Shown: positions 30,975-40,462 of the stretch, piece after piece
Layout of the letters: each line of letters begins with the position of its first letter
Position numbering within the stretch: position 1 is the first letter of the stretch
Assembly (NCBI GenBank): GCA_002698425.1
Contig: NZXU01000070.1
Location: 6,090-70,089, forward strand
Reading direction: 5' to 3'
Source: Ahrensia sp.
Lineage (GTDB): Bacteria > Pseudomonadota > Alphaproteobacteria > Rhizobiales > Rhizobiaceae
Length of the DNA stretch: 64,000 bases
Notes under the pieces: model-generated
Database searches by the model: none
Told to the model about the DNA's origin: nothing
The model's input: only the letters and a program-made list of their open reading frames with translations
Translations under genes and position numbers: made by a program

Positions 30975-32120
30975 ATGAAAGCTAACCGCTATCTGGCCAT
31001 TCTTGTTTTCCTGGGTTCGGCCGCCTGGATCGCCACAGGCGAATTCTCCTCCGTCGGCAGCGCCGCGAATGCGGAATCCGCGACGCCTGCCGCCGAAACC
31101 GCCGCACCGGAAGATGCCGGAGAGGATGCGAAGCCGCTGCAGACGGTGGGCGTCGCCGTCATTCCGCAATTGCAGCATGCGCGTTCGGTAAAGATTTCGG
31201 GTGTCACCAAGGCGGACAAGGTCACGACTTTGACCGCGCGCGCGGGCGGCATTATCGGCGAGTTGCTGATCAAGCAGGGCGCGGCCGTGAAGGAAGGCGA
31301 CGTGATCGCGCGTATCGCGCCGGAAGGCCGCGACGCCGCGCTGCGATCCGCCGAACAGGCGCTCGAACAGGCCAAGGCGCAGACCGAGGCGACGATGCGG
31401 CTGGTCGACAAGGGCACATTGGCGAAATTGCAGGGCGATGCGGCGCAGTCGGCGCTGAAGGCGGCCGAAAGCCAGGTGGAAGCGGCGCAAGCCGAAGTCG
31501 ACAAGCTGGATGTCGTGGCGCCGTATGACGGTGTGATCGACGTGGTCGATGTCGAAGAGGGCGCCGCCGTTTCAAGCGGCACCGCCGTTGCGACGCTGAT
31601 AGCGCTCGATCCGATCATCGGTGTGGGCGAGGTCAATGAGAGCGATCTCGACGTGGTCGATGTTGGCGAAAACGCTGAGCTGCGGCTGATCACCGGCGAG
31701 ACCGTGACAGGGACCGTGCGCTATGTCAGCCGTTCGGCCCAGGCCGCGACGCGCACCTACACGGTCGAAGTCGAGGTTCCCAACGCCGATCTGGCGATCT
31801 CCGCCGGAATGACCACGGAAGTCATCCTGCGCGGCGATCCCGTTTTGGCGACGCCGGTTCCGCGCTCGGTCGTGGCGTTGAACGATAATGGCGAGCTGGG
31901 TGTCCGCTCGGTCAATGACGACGACATCGTCGAGTTCCATCCGATCGATATCGTCGACGATTCGACGGGCGCGCTGATCCTCGGCGGCATCCCGCAGGGT
32001 GCCCGGGTGATCGTGGCCGGCCAGAATTTCGTCGGCGACGGCGTCAAGGTCAATCCGGTCGAGGCCGATGCCGACACCGTGCGTAAACTGGTCGAGGAAG
32101 CGACCGCGGGAGCAAGCTGA
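30975..32120 (+). CDS. RND efflux periplasmic adaptor (membrane fusion protein)
   Basis: A 381-aa membrane fusion protein bridging an RND pump to an outer-membrane channel. It has an N-terminal hydrophobic anchor (YLAILVFLGSAAWIA), a split biotinyl-lipoyl domain (AGGIIGELLIKQGAAVKEGDVIARI and VVAPYDGVIDVVDVEEGAAV), an alpha-hairpin between them, and beta-barrel and membrane-proximal domains. The pump gene follows after two bases. No outer-membrane factor gene is nearby, so a TolC-like channel encoded elsewhere must serve it. Confidence 0.93.
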   Translation: MKANRYLAILVFLGSAAWIATGEFSSVGSAANAESATPAAETAAPEDAGEDAKPLQTVGVAVIPQLQHARSVKISGVTKADKVTTLTARAGGIIGELLIKQGAAVKEGDVIARIAPEGRDAALRSAEQALEQAKAQTEATMRLVDKGTLAKLQGDAAQSALKAAESQVEAAQAEVDKLDVVAPYDGVIDVVDVEEGAAVSSGTAVATLIALDPIIGVGEVNESDLDVVDVGENAELRLITGETVTGTVRYVSRSAQAATRTYTVEVEVPNADLAISAGMTTEVILRGDPVLATPVPRSVVALNDNGELGVRSVNDDDIVEFHPIDIVDDSTGALILGGIPQGARVIVAGQNFVGDGVKVNPVEADADTVRKLVEEATAGAS

Positions 32121-32122
32121 AA

Positions 32123-35100
32123 ATGATGGGTTTCCTCGGCATTGCGGTCAAGAATGCGCGGCTGACGATCACCGCGCTGCTGTTCTTTCTGGTCGCCGGC
32201 GCACTGGCCTATATCAATATCCCCAAGGAGGCCGAGCCCGACGTCCAGGTCGGCGTGGTCTATGTCAGCCTGCATCTCCAGGGCATTTCGCCCGAGGATG
32301 CCGAACGGCTGCTGATCCGGCCGGTCGAGACGCAGATCAAGAACCTCAAGGGCATCGATACGTTCACCTCCAACGCCTATCAGGGCGGCGGCAATGTGAT
32401 CATCGAGTTCGAGCCGGACGCGGATATGTCGACCGCGCTCGAAGATGTGCGCTCCAAGGTGGACGACGCCAAGCGGGAGTTTCCCGACGGCACCGACGAG
32501 CCCTCGGTCAACGAGGTCAATATCTCGGAATTCCCGATCCTCGTCGTGACGCTGTCCGGCGATGCTCCGGAACGCGTGCTGACGCGCGCCGCCAAGGAAC
32601 TGCGCGACCAGATCGAGGAGGTCGGCGGCGTTCTCGAAGCCAATCTCCAGGGTTCGCGCGACGAGATGGTCGAGGTCATCATCGATCCGGTGAAGCTGTC
32701 CTCCTACAATCTGCAGCTCGATCAGCTGATCGGCGGCGTGGCGGCCAACAACCAGTTGGTCGCCGCCGGCACGCTGCAGGGCGAGGAAGGCAAATATGCC
32801 GTCAAGGTGCCGGCGCTGATCGAGACGGTCGAGGATATAGCCAACCTGCCGATCGCCGCCTCCGGCAACGCGGTCGTGCGGGCGCGCGATCTCGCCGATA
32901 TCCGCTCGACCTTCGAAGACGCGACCTCCATCGCGCGATTGGACGGCAAGCCGGCCATCGCCATCGAAGTGTCGAAACGGTCCGGCTCGAACCTGATCGA
33001 GACGATCGACGCGGTGAAGGCGGTATCGGAGGAGTTCAAGTCGGTGCTGCCCGCCGGTGTCGACGTCTCCTACAGCCAGGACAAGTCGACGGACATCCGC
33101 ACCCTTCTCGAGGATCTGCAGAATTCGGTGCTGACGGCGGTGATCCTCGTTTTCATCGTCATCCTCTATTTCCTCGGCATCCGGTCCTCGATCCTGATCG
33201 GCCTCGCCATTCCGACGTCGTTCCTGATGGGCATTCTCGCCCTGTCGGTCGCGGGTTTCACGGTCAATATCGTGGTCCTGTTCAGCCTGATCCTCGCCGT
33301 GGGCATGCTTGTCGACGACGCGATCATCGTGACGGAATATGCCGAGCGGCGGATGACCGAGGGCATGCCGTCCGGTCCGGCATTCGCGGAAGCGGCGCGG
33401 CGCATGTTCGGGCCGGTCGTCGTCGCCACCGCGACGCGCATCGCGGCCTTTTCGCCGCTGCTGTTCTGGCCCGGCATCATGGGCGAATTTATGGGTTACC
33501 TGCCGCTGACCCTGATCTTCACGCTGACGGCGTCGATCCTCTATGCGCTGTTCTTCGCGCCGACGCTCGGCTCGATCTTCGGCAAGGCGCATGTCGAGGA
33601 ACGCAAACCCGACGGTCTCTACATGGCCGTGGTCAAGAAGGCGGTGCGTTTCCCGGGCCTGACGCTGGGTATCGTCTCGGCGCTGATGGTCGTGATCGTC
33701 GTCGCATTCGGCAAATACAATAGCGGCGTCGAGCTGTTCCCGAATGTCGAGCCGGAATACGGGCTCGTCTATGTCCATGCCCGGGGCAACCTTTCGCTCG
33801 ACGAGCAGGACGCCGCGGTGCGCCAAGTCGAACAGCGCATGCTGTCGTGGCCGGGTATCGAAACCGTCTATACCCGGGTCGGCGCGTCGACGGGCGGCGG
33901 CGGCTTCGGCGGTTCGGTCGACGAGGACGTGATCGGCACCATCCAGTACGAATTCGTCGACTGGCGCGAACGCAAGAATGCAAGCGAGATCCTGACCGAC
34001 CTGCGCGGCGCGTTGCACGGCATGCCCGGCATCGAGGCGGAAGTGTCGGTGCCGGAAGCGGGCCCGCCGCAGGGCAAGCCGATCCAGGTCGAATTGTCGG
34101 CCGACGATCCGGAAGGGCTCGACGAGGCCGCCGCTACGGTCGCCAATTACCTGAGAACGATCCCCGAGGTCATCGATCTTTCGGACGGGTTGCCGCCGCC
34201 GTCGATCGACTGGGAACTGGAGGTCAACCGGACCGAGGCGGCCAAATACGGCATCGGTCCCGGCTCCGTCGGCACGGTCGTGCAGCTCGTGACCACCGGT
34301 TTGAAACTCTCCGACTATCGTCCGGCGGGAGCCGACGACGCGGTCGATATCCGGTTGCGCCTGCCCGAGGATCGCCGCACGCTGTCGACGCTCGACCAGT
34401 TGCGCATCGAGACCGCGCAGGGCGCGGTGCCGCTGTCGAACTTCGTGACGCGCGAGCCTGCGCGGAGCCTCGGCACGCTGAAGCGGATCGACGGTACGCG
34501 CACCATCACCGTGCAGTCGAACCTGGTGGAAGGCGTGCAGGACGCCGAATATCAGGCGATGGTCGCCAATGCGCTCCCGGATCTCGGCCTGCCTGAGAAT
34601 GTCCGCTGGAAGCTCGGCGGCTCGAATGAAGAAAGCCAGGAGGCCTCCGCCTTCCTCGGACAGGCATTCGGCGTCGCCATCTTCCTGATCTTCGCGCTGC
34701 TGCTCGCCCAGTTCAACCGGTTCACCTATGTGTTCCTGGTGCTGACGGCGGTGGTCATGTCGACGGTGGGCGTGCTGCTTGGACTGCTGATCATGCAGAT
34801 GCCCTTCGTCATCGTGATGACGGCGGTGGGCACCATCGCGCTGGCCGGTGTGGTGGTGAACAACAACATCGTGCTGATCGACACCTATGTGCATCTGCGT
34901 TCGGAGGGCTGGGACAAGCTCGAGGCCGTGCTCGAAACCTGCCGCGAGCGCGTGCGTCCGGTCATGCTGACGGCCGTGACCGCCATTCTCGGCGTGTTGC
35001 CGATCGCCTTCGGCGTCAATCTCGCCATCCTCAGCCACGAGGTGACGATCGGCGCGCCGTCGACGCAATGGTGGATCGCCCTGTCGAGCGCCATCGTCTT

Positions 35101-35323
35101 CGGTCTTGCCTTCTCGACCATGCTGACGCTGGTGGTGACGCCGGCCGCGCTGATGGTGTTCACCCGCGACAATGCCTGGATCGCCGATGAGCGCAGCCTG
35201 CTCGCCAAGCTGTTCCGCCGCAAGAAAAAAGCCGTGGCGGAACAGGTTTCCGACACGGACGATACTTCGAAGGAGCAGGAATCCTTCGAAAATGTCCGGG
35301 AATTCCCGAAAGCCGCGGAATAG
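32123..35323 (+). CDS. RND-family efflux transporter permease
   Basis: A 1066-aa inner-membrane proton-driven pump. It starts MGFLGIAVKNARLTITALLFFLVAGALAYINIP (first membrane helix), and has the proton-relay aspartates in GMLVDDAIIV and porter domains with GGGNVIIEF and DVSYSQDKS. In the second half the segment AGVVVNNNIVLID lacks the lysine found in AcrB, as in several multi-drug/metal RND subgroups. The C-terminal tail is hydrophilic. A strong terminator follows. Substrates are unknown. Confidence 0.94.
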   Translation: MMGFLGIAVKNARLTITALLFFLVAGALAYINIPKEAEPDVQVGVVYVSLHLQGISPEDAERLLIRPVETQIKNLKGIDTFTSNAYQGGGNVIIEFEPDADMSTALEDVRSKVDDAKREFPDGTDEPSVNEVNISEFPILVVTLSGDAPERVLTRAAKELRDQIEEVGGVLEANLQGSRDEMVEVIIDPVKLSSYNLQLDQLIGGVAANNQLVAAGTLQGEEGKYAVKVPALIETVEDIANLPIAASGNAVVRARDLADIRSTFEDATSIARLDGKPAIAIEVSKRSGSNLIETIDAVKAVSEEFKSVLPAGVDVSYSQDKSTDIRTLLEDLQNSVLTAVILVFIVILYFLGIRSSILIGLAIPTSFLMGILALSVAGFTVNIVVLFSLILAVGMLVDDAIIVTEYAERRMTEGMPSGPAFAEAARRMFGPVVVATATRIAAFSPLLFWPGIMGEFMGYLPLTLIFTLTASILYALFFAPTLGSIFGKAHVEERKPDGLYMAVVKKAVRFPGLTLGIVSALMVVIVVAFGKYNSGVELFPNVEPEYGLVYVHARGNLSLDEQDAAVRQVEQRMLSWPGIETVYTRVGASTGGGGFGGSVDEDVIGTIQYEFVDWRERKNASEILTDLRGALHGMPGIEAEVSVPEAGPPQGKPIQVELSADDPEGLDEAAATVANYLRTIPEVIDLSDGLPPPSIDWELEVNRTEAAKYGIGPGSVGTVVQLVTTGLKLSDYRPAGADDAVDIRLRLPEDRRTLSTLDQLRIETAQGAVPLSNFVTREPARSLGTLKRIDGTRTITVQSNLVEGVQDAEYQAMVANALPDLGLPENVRWKLGGSNEESQEASAFLGQAFGVAIFLIFALLLAQFNRFTYVFLVLTAVVMSTVGVLLGLLIMQMPFVIVMTAVGTIALAGVVVNNNIVLIDTYVHLRSEGWDKLEAVLETCRERVRPVMLTAVTAILGVLPIAFGVNLAILSHEVTIGAPSTQWWIALSSAIVFGLAFSTMLTLVVTPAALMVFTRDNAWIADERSLLAKLFRRKKKAVAEQVSDTDDTSKEQESFENVREFPKAAE

Positions 35324-35345
35324 GGCGAAACAAACAGACGAAACG

Positions 35346-35373
35346 GGCCGGCGACGATCTCGCCGGCCTTTTT
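35346..35373 (+). terminator. Intrinsic terminator of the RND operon
   Basis: The stem GGCCGGCGA / TCGCCGGCC with loop CGATC is followed by TTTTTC, 23 bases after the pump stop codon. Confidence 0.9.
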
Positions 35374-35386
35374 CTTTGCCGGGATG

Positions 35387-35827
35387 TCAGGACAGGCGGA
35401 CGAGCTCGTCGCGCATGCGCTGCGGATCGTCGATGAGGTCATCGAGTTCCGCATGGGTTTTCTTCCAAATGGGGTAGGCCGCGAGGAGCAATTCCTCGCC
35501 CTTTTCCGTCAGCCTCAGCCGGCGGCTGCGCTTGTCAGACAGGTCGGGCTCGATCGAGACCAATTCGCGCCGTTCGAGCGGTTTCAGGTTGGCCGTAAGC
35601 GTCGTCCGGTCGAGCGCCAGCAGCTCGGCGACATCGCCCATTTTCGGCGCTTCCGGCCGGTTCAGCGACATCAGCAGCGAATATTGCCCGTTGGTCAGGC
35701 CAAGCGGGCGGAAGGCTTCGTCGAAACGGCGCGCGACGGCGCGCGCGGCGCGCTGAAGATGCAGGCACACGCATGTGTCGCGCACTTCCAGCGTCGACGG
35801 ATAGGGAAATTTGCTCTGGCCGGACAT
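35387..35827 (-). CDS. MarR-family transcriptional regulator
   Basis: A 146-aa winged-helix regulator. The segment LTNGQYSLLMSLNRPEAPKMGDVAELLALDRTTLTANLKPLERRELV is the DNA-binding domain, with the wing DLSDKRSRRLRLTEKGEELL. It starts with cysteines (DTCVCLHLQRAARAV), so thiol or ligand sensing is conceivable. It is convergent with the RND operon. A perfect palindrome lies just upstream of its start, suggesting autoregulation. Confidence 0.9.
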   Translation of the reverse strand: MSGQSKFPYPSTLEVRDTCVCLHLQRAARAVARRFDEAFRPLGLTNGQYSLLMSLNRPEAPKMGDVAELLALDRTTLTANLKPLERRELVSIEPDLSDKRSRRLRLTEKGEELLLAAYPIWKKTHAELDDLIDDPQRMRDELVRLS

Positions 35828-35839
35828 GCGCTGATTGTA

Positions 35840-35849
35840 TTGATATCAA
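35840..35849. promoter_or_regulatory. Candidate MarR operator
   Basis: TTGATATCAA, a perfect 10-base palindrome 13 bases upstream of the marR-type start codon, within an AT-rich patch (TGTATTGATATCAACATA). Its position suits autorepression. Confidence 0.5.
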
Positions 35850-35914
35850 CATAATGATCCAGAGCGCGCGACGGCGATGCACAATTTGTCGCGGGCACTA
35901 TCAAGAATGGAGAA

Positions 35915-35938
35915 GGCCGGGAGGTTTCCCTCCCGGCC
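35915..35938 (-). terminator. Hairpin downstream of asd
   Basis: The perfect 10-base stem GGCCGGGAGG / CCTCCCGGCC with a 4-base loop lies 22 bases after the asd stop. The minus-strand tail is TTCTCC, so the T tract is weak; it is still the likely asd terminator. Confidence 0.6.
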
Positions 35939-35960
35939 CTATCGTTTCAAGAAAGGCGGA

Positions 35961-36995
35961 TCAGGCGGCCTTTTTCTTTGGCTCGATCAGGTGCCGGTTG
36001 ACCAGAAGTTCGGCGATCTGGACCGTATTCAGCGCGGCGCCCTTGCGCAGATTGTCGGAGACTATCCACAGGTTGAGGCCGTTCTCGACCGTCGCGTCCT
36101 CGCGAATGCGGCTGATATAGGTCGCGTCCTCGCCAGCGCTCTCATAGGGCGTGGCGTAGCCGCCGTCCTCGTGCTTGTCGATGACGAGGCAGCCCGGCGC
36201 CTCGCGCAGGATATCGCGCGCCTCGTCGGCGGTAATCGGCTTTTCGAACTCGATATTCACCGCCTCGGAATGGCCGATGAAGACGGGCACGCGCACGGCC
36301 GTGCAGGTGACCTTGATCTTCGGGTCGAGCATCTTCTTGGTCTCGGCCAGCACCTTCCATTCCTCCTTCGTGTAGCCGTCCTCCATGAAGACGTCGATAT
36401 GGGGGATGACGTTGAAGGCGATGCGCTTCGTGAACTTCTTGTTCTCGATCGGGTCGGAGACGAAGACGGCGCGGGTCTGCGAGAACAGTTCGTCCATGCC
36501 TTCCTTGCCGGCGCCGGAGACCGACTGGTAGGTCGATACGACGATGCGCTTGATGGTCGCCGCGTCATGCAGCGGCTTCAGCGCGACGACGAGCTGGGCG
36601 GTCGAGCAGTTCGGATTGGCGATGATGTTGCGCTTGGTGAAGCCTTCGACCGCGTCGGCATTGACCTCGGGCACGATCAGCGGAACGTCTGAGTCGTAAC
36701 GCCAGGCCGAGGAGTTGTCGATCACGACGCAGCCCTTGGCGGCGATCTTCGGCGACCATTCCTTCGAGACATTGCCGCCGGCCGACATCAGGCAGATGTC
36801 GCAGTCGGAGAAATCGTAATTCTCGAGCGCCTGGACCTTGAGCGTCTTGTCGCCATAGGTCACTTCCTGGCCGATGGACCGGCGCGAGGCGAGCGGCACG
36901 ACAGTGTCGGCCGGGAAACCGCGCTCGGCGAGAATTTCCAGCATTTCGCGACCGACATTGCCGGTTGCGCCTGCGATGGCGATAGTGAAGCCCAT
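35961..36995 (-). CDS. asd: Aspartate-semialdehyde dehydrogenase
   Basis: Reduces aspartyl phosphate to aspartate semialdehyde, feeding lysine, methionine, threonine and diaminopimelate. The 344-aa protein has the NADP loop IAGATGNVGREMLEIL, MSAGGNVSKEW, the catalytic cysteine in IANPNCSTAQLVVALKPL, and VSTYQSVSGAGKEGMDEL. The start at 36995 has AGGAAGAAGG upstream; an in-frame ATG at 37040 lacks family similarity. Linkage to leuB and leuD is common in Rhizobiales. Confidence 0.97.
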   Translation of the reverse strand: MGFTIAIAGATGNVGREMLEILAERGFPADTVVPLASRRSIGQEVTYGDKTLKVQALENYDFSDCDICLMSAGGNVSKEWSPKIAAKGCVVIDNSSAWRYDSDVPLIVPEVNADAVEGFTKRNIIANPNCSTAQLVVALKPLHDAATIKRIVVSTYQSVSGAGKEGMDELFSQTRAVFVSDPIENKKFTKRIAFNVIPHIDVFMEDGYTKEEWKVLAETKKMLDPKIKVTCTAVRVPVFIGHSEAVNIEFEKPITADEARDILREAPGCLVIDKHEDGGYATPYESAGEDATYISRIREDATVENGLNLWIVSDNLRKGAALNTVQIAELLVNRHLIEPKKKAA

Positions 36996-37223
36996 GGCCT
37001 TCTTCCTGCTCCTCTCTCCCCGTCGCTTGGCAAGCACCACTCATCCCGCCCCCGGGAGAGTGAGGGGCGGAGCGGTTACATCGTCTTCGTGGTTTTCGAC
37101 GTCGTGGTGCTCATGGTGGCCGCCTTTTGATCCAGGACTGTGCGAAAGTCAACATCGCCGGCGCGCATGCCGCGGCTAGCCTCGCCCCGATCCGCCGAAT
37201 CCGGCGTAACGAGGAGAGACAAG

Positions 37224-37892
37224 ATGCGTTTCATTTTCAAGATCGCGGCGATAGCCGCCATGCTGGCCGGTACAGCCGGCGTCGCCCATGCCGACACGAT
37301 CCGCTGCCCGCTCGATCAGGCGCGGCGGACCATTACCGACCCTCTGCCGGGCGGCTGGTGGACGACCCCGATGGTCAACCGCCTGACCGAGACGAAGGTT
37401 CGGAATATCGGCGGGAAGCCGGCGCTTCTCTGCATCTACGGCGCGTCCGGCAGCGTGCAGCGCGAGGCGCCCGCCGGCCAGGTCTGCCGGGCGGTTTCCG
37501 GCGGGTTCAACTGTCAGGCGGCAGGCGGCGGCGGTCCGCGCACGGCAGCCACCGGAGGCCTCGATATTCCGCAGACTTACATGTTCGATCTCGACCGCGG
37601 GGGCGTCACCCAGGCGGGCGCCGATTTCTGGTTCCAGGCGGAGACGGCATCGCTGCTCTACCTGGTGCCGCGCAACGGCGCGCGGATCGGCGTAGGCAAT
37701 CGCTCGAACAGGGGCGCGGCGGGCTGCGCCGCGGCGCGGTTCACGACGGATCGTGTCTCCCTGCGCGATATCCCGGTCGGTTCCTATGTCTGCGTGAAGA
37801 CCAATGAGGGCCGCATTTCGCAATTCCGGGTCAACGGAATATCGGGCGGCTCACCGAAGACGCTGTCGATCGGTTTCACGACCTGGCAATAG
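37224..37892 (+). CDS. Secreted protein of unknown function
   Basis: I do not recognise this 222-aa protein. It has a clear Sec signal peptide (MRFIFKIAAIAAMLAGTAGVAHA), then a mature part with several cysteines (IRCPLDQ, LLCIYG, QVCRAV, FNCQA, AGCAAARF, SYVCVK) that may form disulfides. A tryptophan-rich GGWWTTP and a segment resembling an extracellular beta-rich fold follow. GGAG lies a suitable distance before the ATG. It stands alone between divergent asd and a convergent acetyltransferase gene. Confidence 0.8.
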   Translation: MRFIFKIAAIAAMLAGTAGVAHADTIRCPLDQARRTITDPLPGGWWTTPMVNRLTETKVRNIGGKPALLCIYGASGSVQREAPAGQVCRAVSGGFNCQAAGGGGPRTAATGGLDIPQTYMFDLDRGGVTQAGADFWFQAETASLLYLVPRNGARIGVGNRSNRGAAGCAAARFTTDRVSLRDIPVGSYVCVKTNEGRISQFRVNGISGGSPKTLSIGFTTWQ

Positions 37893-37963
37893 TCCGCATT
37901 GTCCGGAGCTGGCGGCGGAGGCGGGGGTCACCCTGTCTCGCCGCGGCCCCTGATGTTGGCCGA

Positions 37964-38482
37964 TCAGGCTATAGAGCCTGGTTTCTCGCGACCGGCCGCA
38001 AGCCGTTCGAGGCTTGCCGTATCGAAGCGCAGCGACACTTTGTGGCGCTGGATTGCCGCGCCCTCGCGTTCGTAGAAGCGAATTCCGGCGTCGTTTCCGG
38101 TCGCGGTCGTCAGGTCGATGCGTTCGATATTTTCGGCGAGACAGAATTCGGCGAGGAAGGCGAGCAGTTCATGGCCGACGCCAAGGCTTCGCATGTCGGC
38201 GGAAACGTACAGCTCTTTCAAGTAGAGCGCGGCGGAAAGCCCCATGGCAGGCGGAGTGACCGCGACGCTCGCATATCCCGCCGCGGCATCGTTCGCCAGC
38301 GCAATGGCGAAGAGCGCATGGCCCGGCTTCGCTTCGAGCCAGCCGGCGACGGCGGCTTCCATCGCGGCGGTTATCGCCGGCTCTTCGCCATAGTGGCGCT
38401 TTGTCTGTTCGACGAGGCCGGCGATCGCGGCGCGATCGCCGGTTTCCGCCCAACGGACGGTGATGGCGTCATGCGCCGGCAT
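37964..38482 (-). CDS. GNAT-family N-acetyltransferase
   Basis: A 172-aa acetyltransferase. Motif A for acetyl-CoA binding is seen in [23 protein letters not shown] (Q/RxxGxG/A-like), preceded by a beta strand with [10 protein letters not shown] and followed by [10 protein letters not shown]. Its start lies 14 bases inside the end of leuB, so it is probably translated from the leuB transcript. The acceptor substrate is unknown. Confidence 0.88.
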   Translation of the reverse strand: MPAHDAITVRWAETGDRAAIAGLVEQTKRHYGEEPAITAAMEAAVAGWLEAKPGHALFAIALANDAAAGYASVAVTPPAMGLSAALYLKELYVSADMRSLGVGHELLAFLAEFCLAENIERIDLTTATGNDAGIRFYEREGAAIQRHKVSLRFDTASLERLAAGREKPGSIA

Positions 38483-39575
38483 AGGCCTTGAGCACGGCGT
38501 CGCCCATCTCGGAGGTCGAGACCCGGGTGCAGCCGTCCGACATGATGTCGCCGGTGCGCAGGCCGGAATCGAGCACGTCGGAAATCGCCTTTTCCAGCCG
38601 GTCCGCCTCGGGAACCATGTTGAAGGAATAGCGCAGGCACATGGCGAAGGAGGCGATCATGGCGATCGGATTGGCGATGCCCTGCCCGGCGATGTCCGGC
38701 GCGGAGCCGTGCACCGGCTCGTAAAGCGCCTTGCGCTTGCCGGTCAACGCGTCCGGCGCGCCGAGCGAGGCCGAGGGCAGCATGCCGAGCGAGCCCGTCA
38801 GCATCGCGGCGACGTCGGAGAGCATGTCGCCGAAGAGGTTGTCGGTGACGATCACGTCGAACTGCTTCGGCCAGCGCACCAGCTGCATGCCGCCGGCGTC
38901 GGCGAGCATGTGGGTCAGTTCGACATCCTCGTATTTCGCCTTGTGGGTGTCGGCGACGACTTCCTTCCACAATACGCCCGATTTCATGACGTTGTGTTTT
39001 TCCATCGAGCAGACCTTGTTGGAGCGCGTGCGCGCCAGCTCGAAGGCGACGCCGGCGATGCGCTCGATCTCGAACGTGTCGTAAACCTGCGTGTCGATGC
39101 CGCGTTTCTGGCCGTTGCCGAGATCGATGATCTCCTTCGGCTCGCCAAAATAGACGCCGCCGGTCAGTTCGCGCACGATGAGGATGTCGAGGCCTTCGAC
39201 GACCTCCGGCTTCAGCGAGGACGAGGCGGCCAGCGCCTTGTAGCAGATGGCCGGCCTCAGATTGGCGAAGAGCGACATGTCCTTGCGAAGCCGCAGCAAT
39301 CCGGCCTCGGGGCGCACTTCATAGGGCACGCTGTCCCAATTCGGACCGCCGACGGCGCCGAACAGGACCGCGTCGGCCGCCATCGCCTTTTCCATGTCCT
39401 CTTCGGAGATCGCCTGGCCGTGGGCGTCATAGGCCGATCCGCCGACGAGGCCTTCATCGGTGACGAAACCCGCCTTCTCGTGCTCGTTCATGTGGCCGAT
39501 CAGCTTGCGGACTTCGGCCATCGCTTCCGGGCCGATACCATCGCCGGGAAGCAGGAAAAGGGAACGCGTGGTCAT
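38469..39575 (-). CDS. leuB: 3-isopropylmalate dehydrogenase
   Basis: Oxidises and decarboxylates 3-isopropylmalate in leucine synthesis. The 368-aa protein begins [17 protein letters not shown], has [29 protein letters not shown], the catalytic tyrosine/lysine regions, and [33 protein letters not shown]. It overlaps the GNAT gene downstream. leuD lies 5 kb upstream on the same strand, with an accessory block between. Confidence 0.97.
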   Translation of the reverse strand: MTTRSLFLLPGDGIGPEAMAEVRKLIGHMNEHEKAGFVTDEGLVGGSAYDAHGQAISEEDMEKAMAADAVLFGAVGGPNWDSVPYEVRPEAGLLRLRKDMSLFANLRPAICYKALAASSSLKPEVVEGLDILIVRELTGGVYFGEPKEIIDLGNGQKRGIDTQVYDTFEIERIAGVAFELARTRSNKVCSMEKHNVMKSGVLWKEVVADTHKAKYEDVELTHMLADAGGMQLVRWPKQFDVIVTDNLFGDMLSDVAAMLTGSLGMLPSASLGAPDALTGKRKALYEPVHGSAPDIAGQGIANPIAMIASFAMCLRYSFNMVPEADRLEKAISDVLDSGLRTGDIMSDGCTRVSTSEMGDAVLKAYAGA

Positions 39576-39635
39576 GGATGGGATTCCGTTCGGTTGAAAT
39601 GTCGGTTGTCGGCATAGAGGCAGCCGGGCCGCATT

Positions 39636-40070
39636 TCAACTGCCTGACGGGCGGTTCGATTGTCCGGGCGTTTCTCCGGCGCCGGATTTGCGCAGGCTTT
39701 CGCGCGCCCTGAGCATAGCCGGGCCGCCGCGCAGGTCGGCAACGGCGCGATCTGCGGCCAATGCGGAAAGTGTTGCACTGTTGACCGGTTCCGCGACGAC
39801 GCCACCGAAACGAGCTTCGCTGACGACGATATCGCGACCGTCTATCAGGCACAGTACGCTTCGCGATCCCTGGTCATCGGTTTCCGGGTCGTCCTGGTAA
39901 AACCATCTCAAGCCGCCTGACGGGGAGACATTGCCGAAGCCGAGTAATCGGCCTTCGCCGTCGCATGAGCGAGCCAGACAGGTATCGCAGAAGTGCCATG
40001 GATAGCGTTGGGAAAACGCCCTTGGCGTCCCGCAACCGGGACAGTGATGGTCCGGCGGCGGAGCTTTCAT
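39636..40070 (-). CDS. Zinc-ribbon-containing NUDIX-like/ADP-ribose pyrophosphatase-type small protein, function unknown
   Basis: A 144-aa protein that I do not recognise firmly. Its N-terminus has two CxxC-type pairs (CPGCG and FCDTC) forming a probable zinc ribbon, followed by GRLLGFGNVSPSGGLRWFYQDD and a segment with VLCLIDGRDIVVSE. The rest is hydrophilic. It is two bases downstream of ridA and shares its direction, so marR-ridA-this gene form a likely operon. The NUDIX suggestion is weak, because no NUDIX box is visible. Confidence 0.65.
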   Translation of the reverse strand: MKAPPPDHHCPGCGTPRAFSQRYPWHFCDTCLARSCDGEGRLLGFGNVSPSGGLRWFYQDDPETDDQGSRSVLCLIDGRDIVVSEARFGGVVAEPVNSATLSALAADRAVADLRGGPAMLRARESLRKSGAGETPGQSNRPSGS

Positions 40071-40072
40071 GG

Positions 40073-40462
40073 TCAGGCGCCCCGCTTCAAGGCCGTGACT
40101 TCGATCTCGATCTTCATTTCCGGGCGAATGAGGCCGGCGACGACCATGGTCGCGGCGGGGCGAATGCCGGCGAAGTAGCGGCCGAGGACCGGAAAGGCGA
40201 TATCGGCAAAGGCGGCGTCGGTGACGGTATATTGCGCGCGGACGATATCGGCCCGCGCGAAACCGGCTTCGACAAGCGCCGCGTCGATGGTGGCGAGCGC
40301 ATTTTCGGTTTGCGCGGCGACGTCGTCCGGCATGGTCATCGTCGCGTAGTCGTAACCGGTCGTACCGGAGACAAAGCACCAGTCTCCCTGGACAAGCGCC
40401 CGCGAATAGCCGGCGGTTTCCTCGAAGGGCGAGCCGGTCGAGATCAGGCGGCGTTCGCTCAT
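40073..40462 (-). CDS. RidA-family protein (enamine/imine deaminase)
   Basis: RidA proteins hydrolyse reactive enamines and imines produced by PLP enzymes. The 129-aa protein has GSPFEETAGYSRALVQGDWCFVSGTTGYD, QTENALATIDAALVEAGF, VRAQYTV and RPAATMVVAGLIRPEMKIEIEVTA with the arginine and glutamate found in active family members. Its ATG overlaps the marR stop by 4 bases (ATGA), so the two are co-translated. Confidence 0.9.
   Translation of the reverse strand: MSERRLISTGSPFEETAGYSRALVQGDWCFVSGTTGYDYATMTMPDDVAAQTENALATIDAALVEAGFARADIVRAQYTVTDAAFADIAFPVLGRYFAGIRPAATMVVAGLIRPEMKIEIEVTALKRGA

Noticed and set aside
31757..35068. A 1103-codon open frame on the minus strand opposite the RND pump and adaptor
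   Set aside because: It is a histidine- and arginine-rich antisense frame of a well-supported efflux operon, with no motif.
37076..37297. A 73-codon minus-strand frame upstream of asd
   Set aside because: It runs antisense to the signal peptide of the secreted protein gene and ends in a Thr/Lys repeat; no ribosome site or family support.
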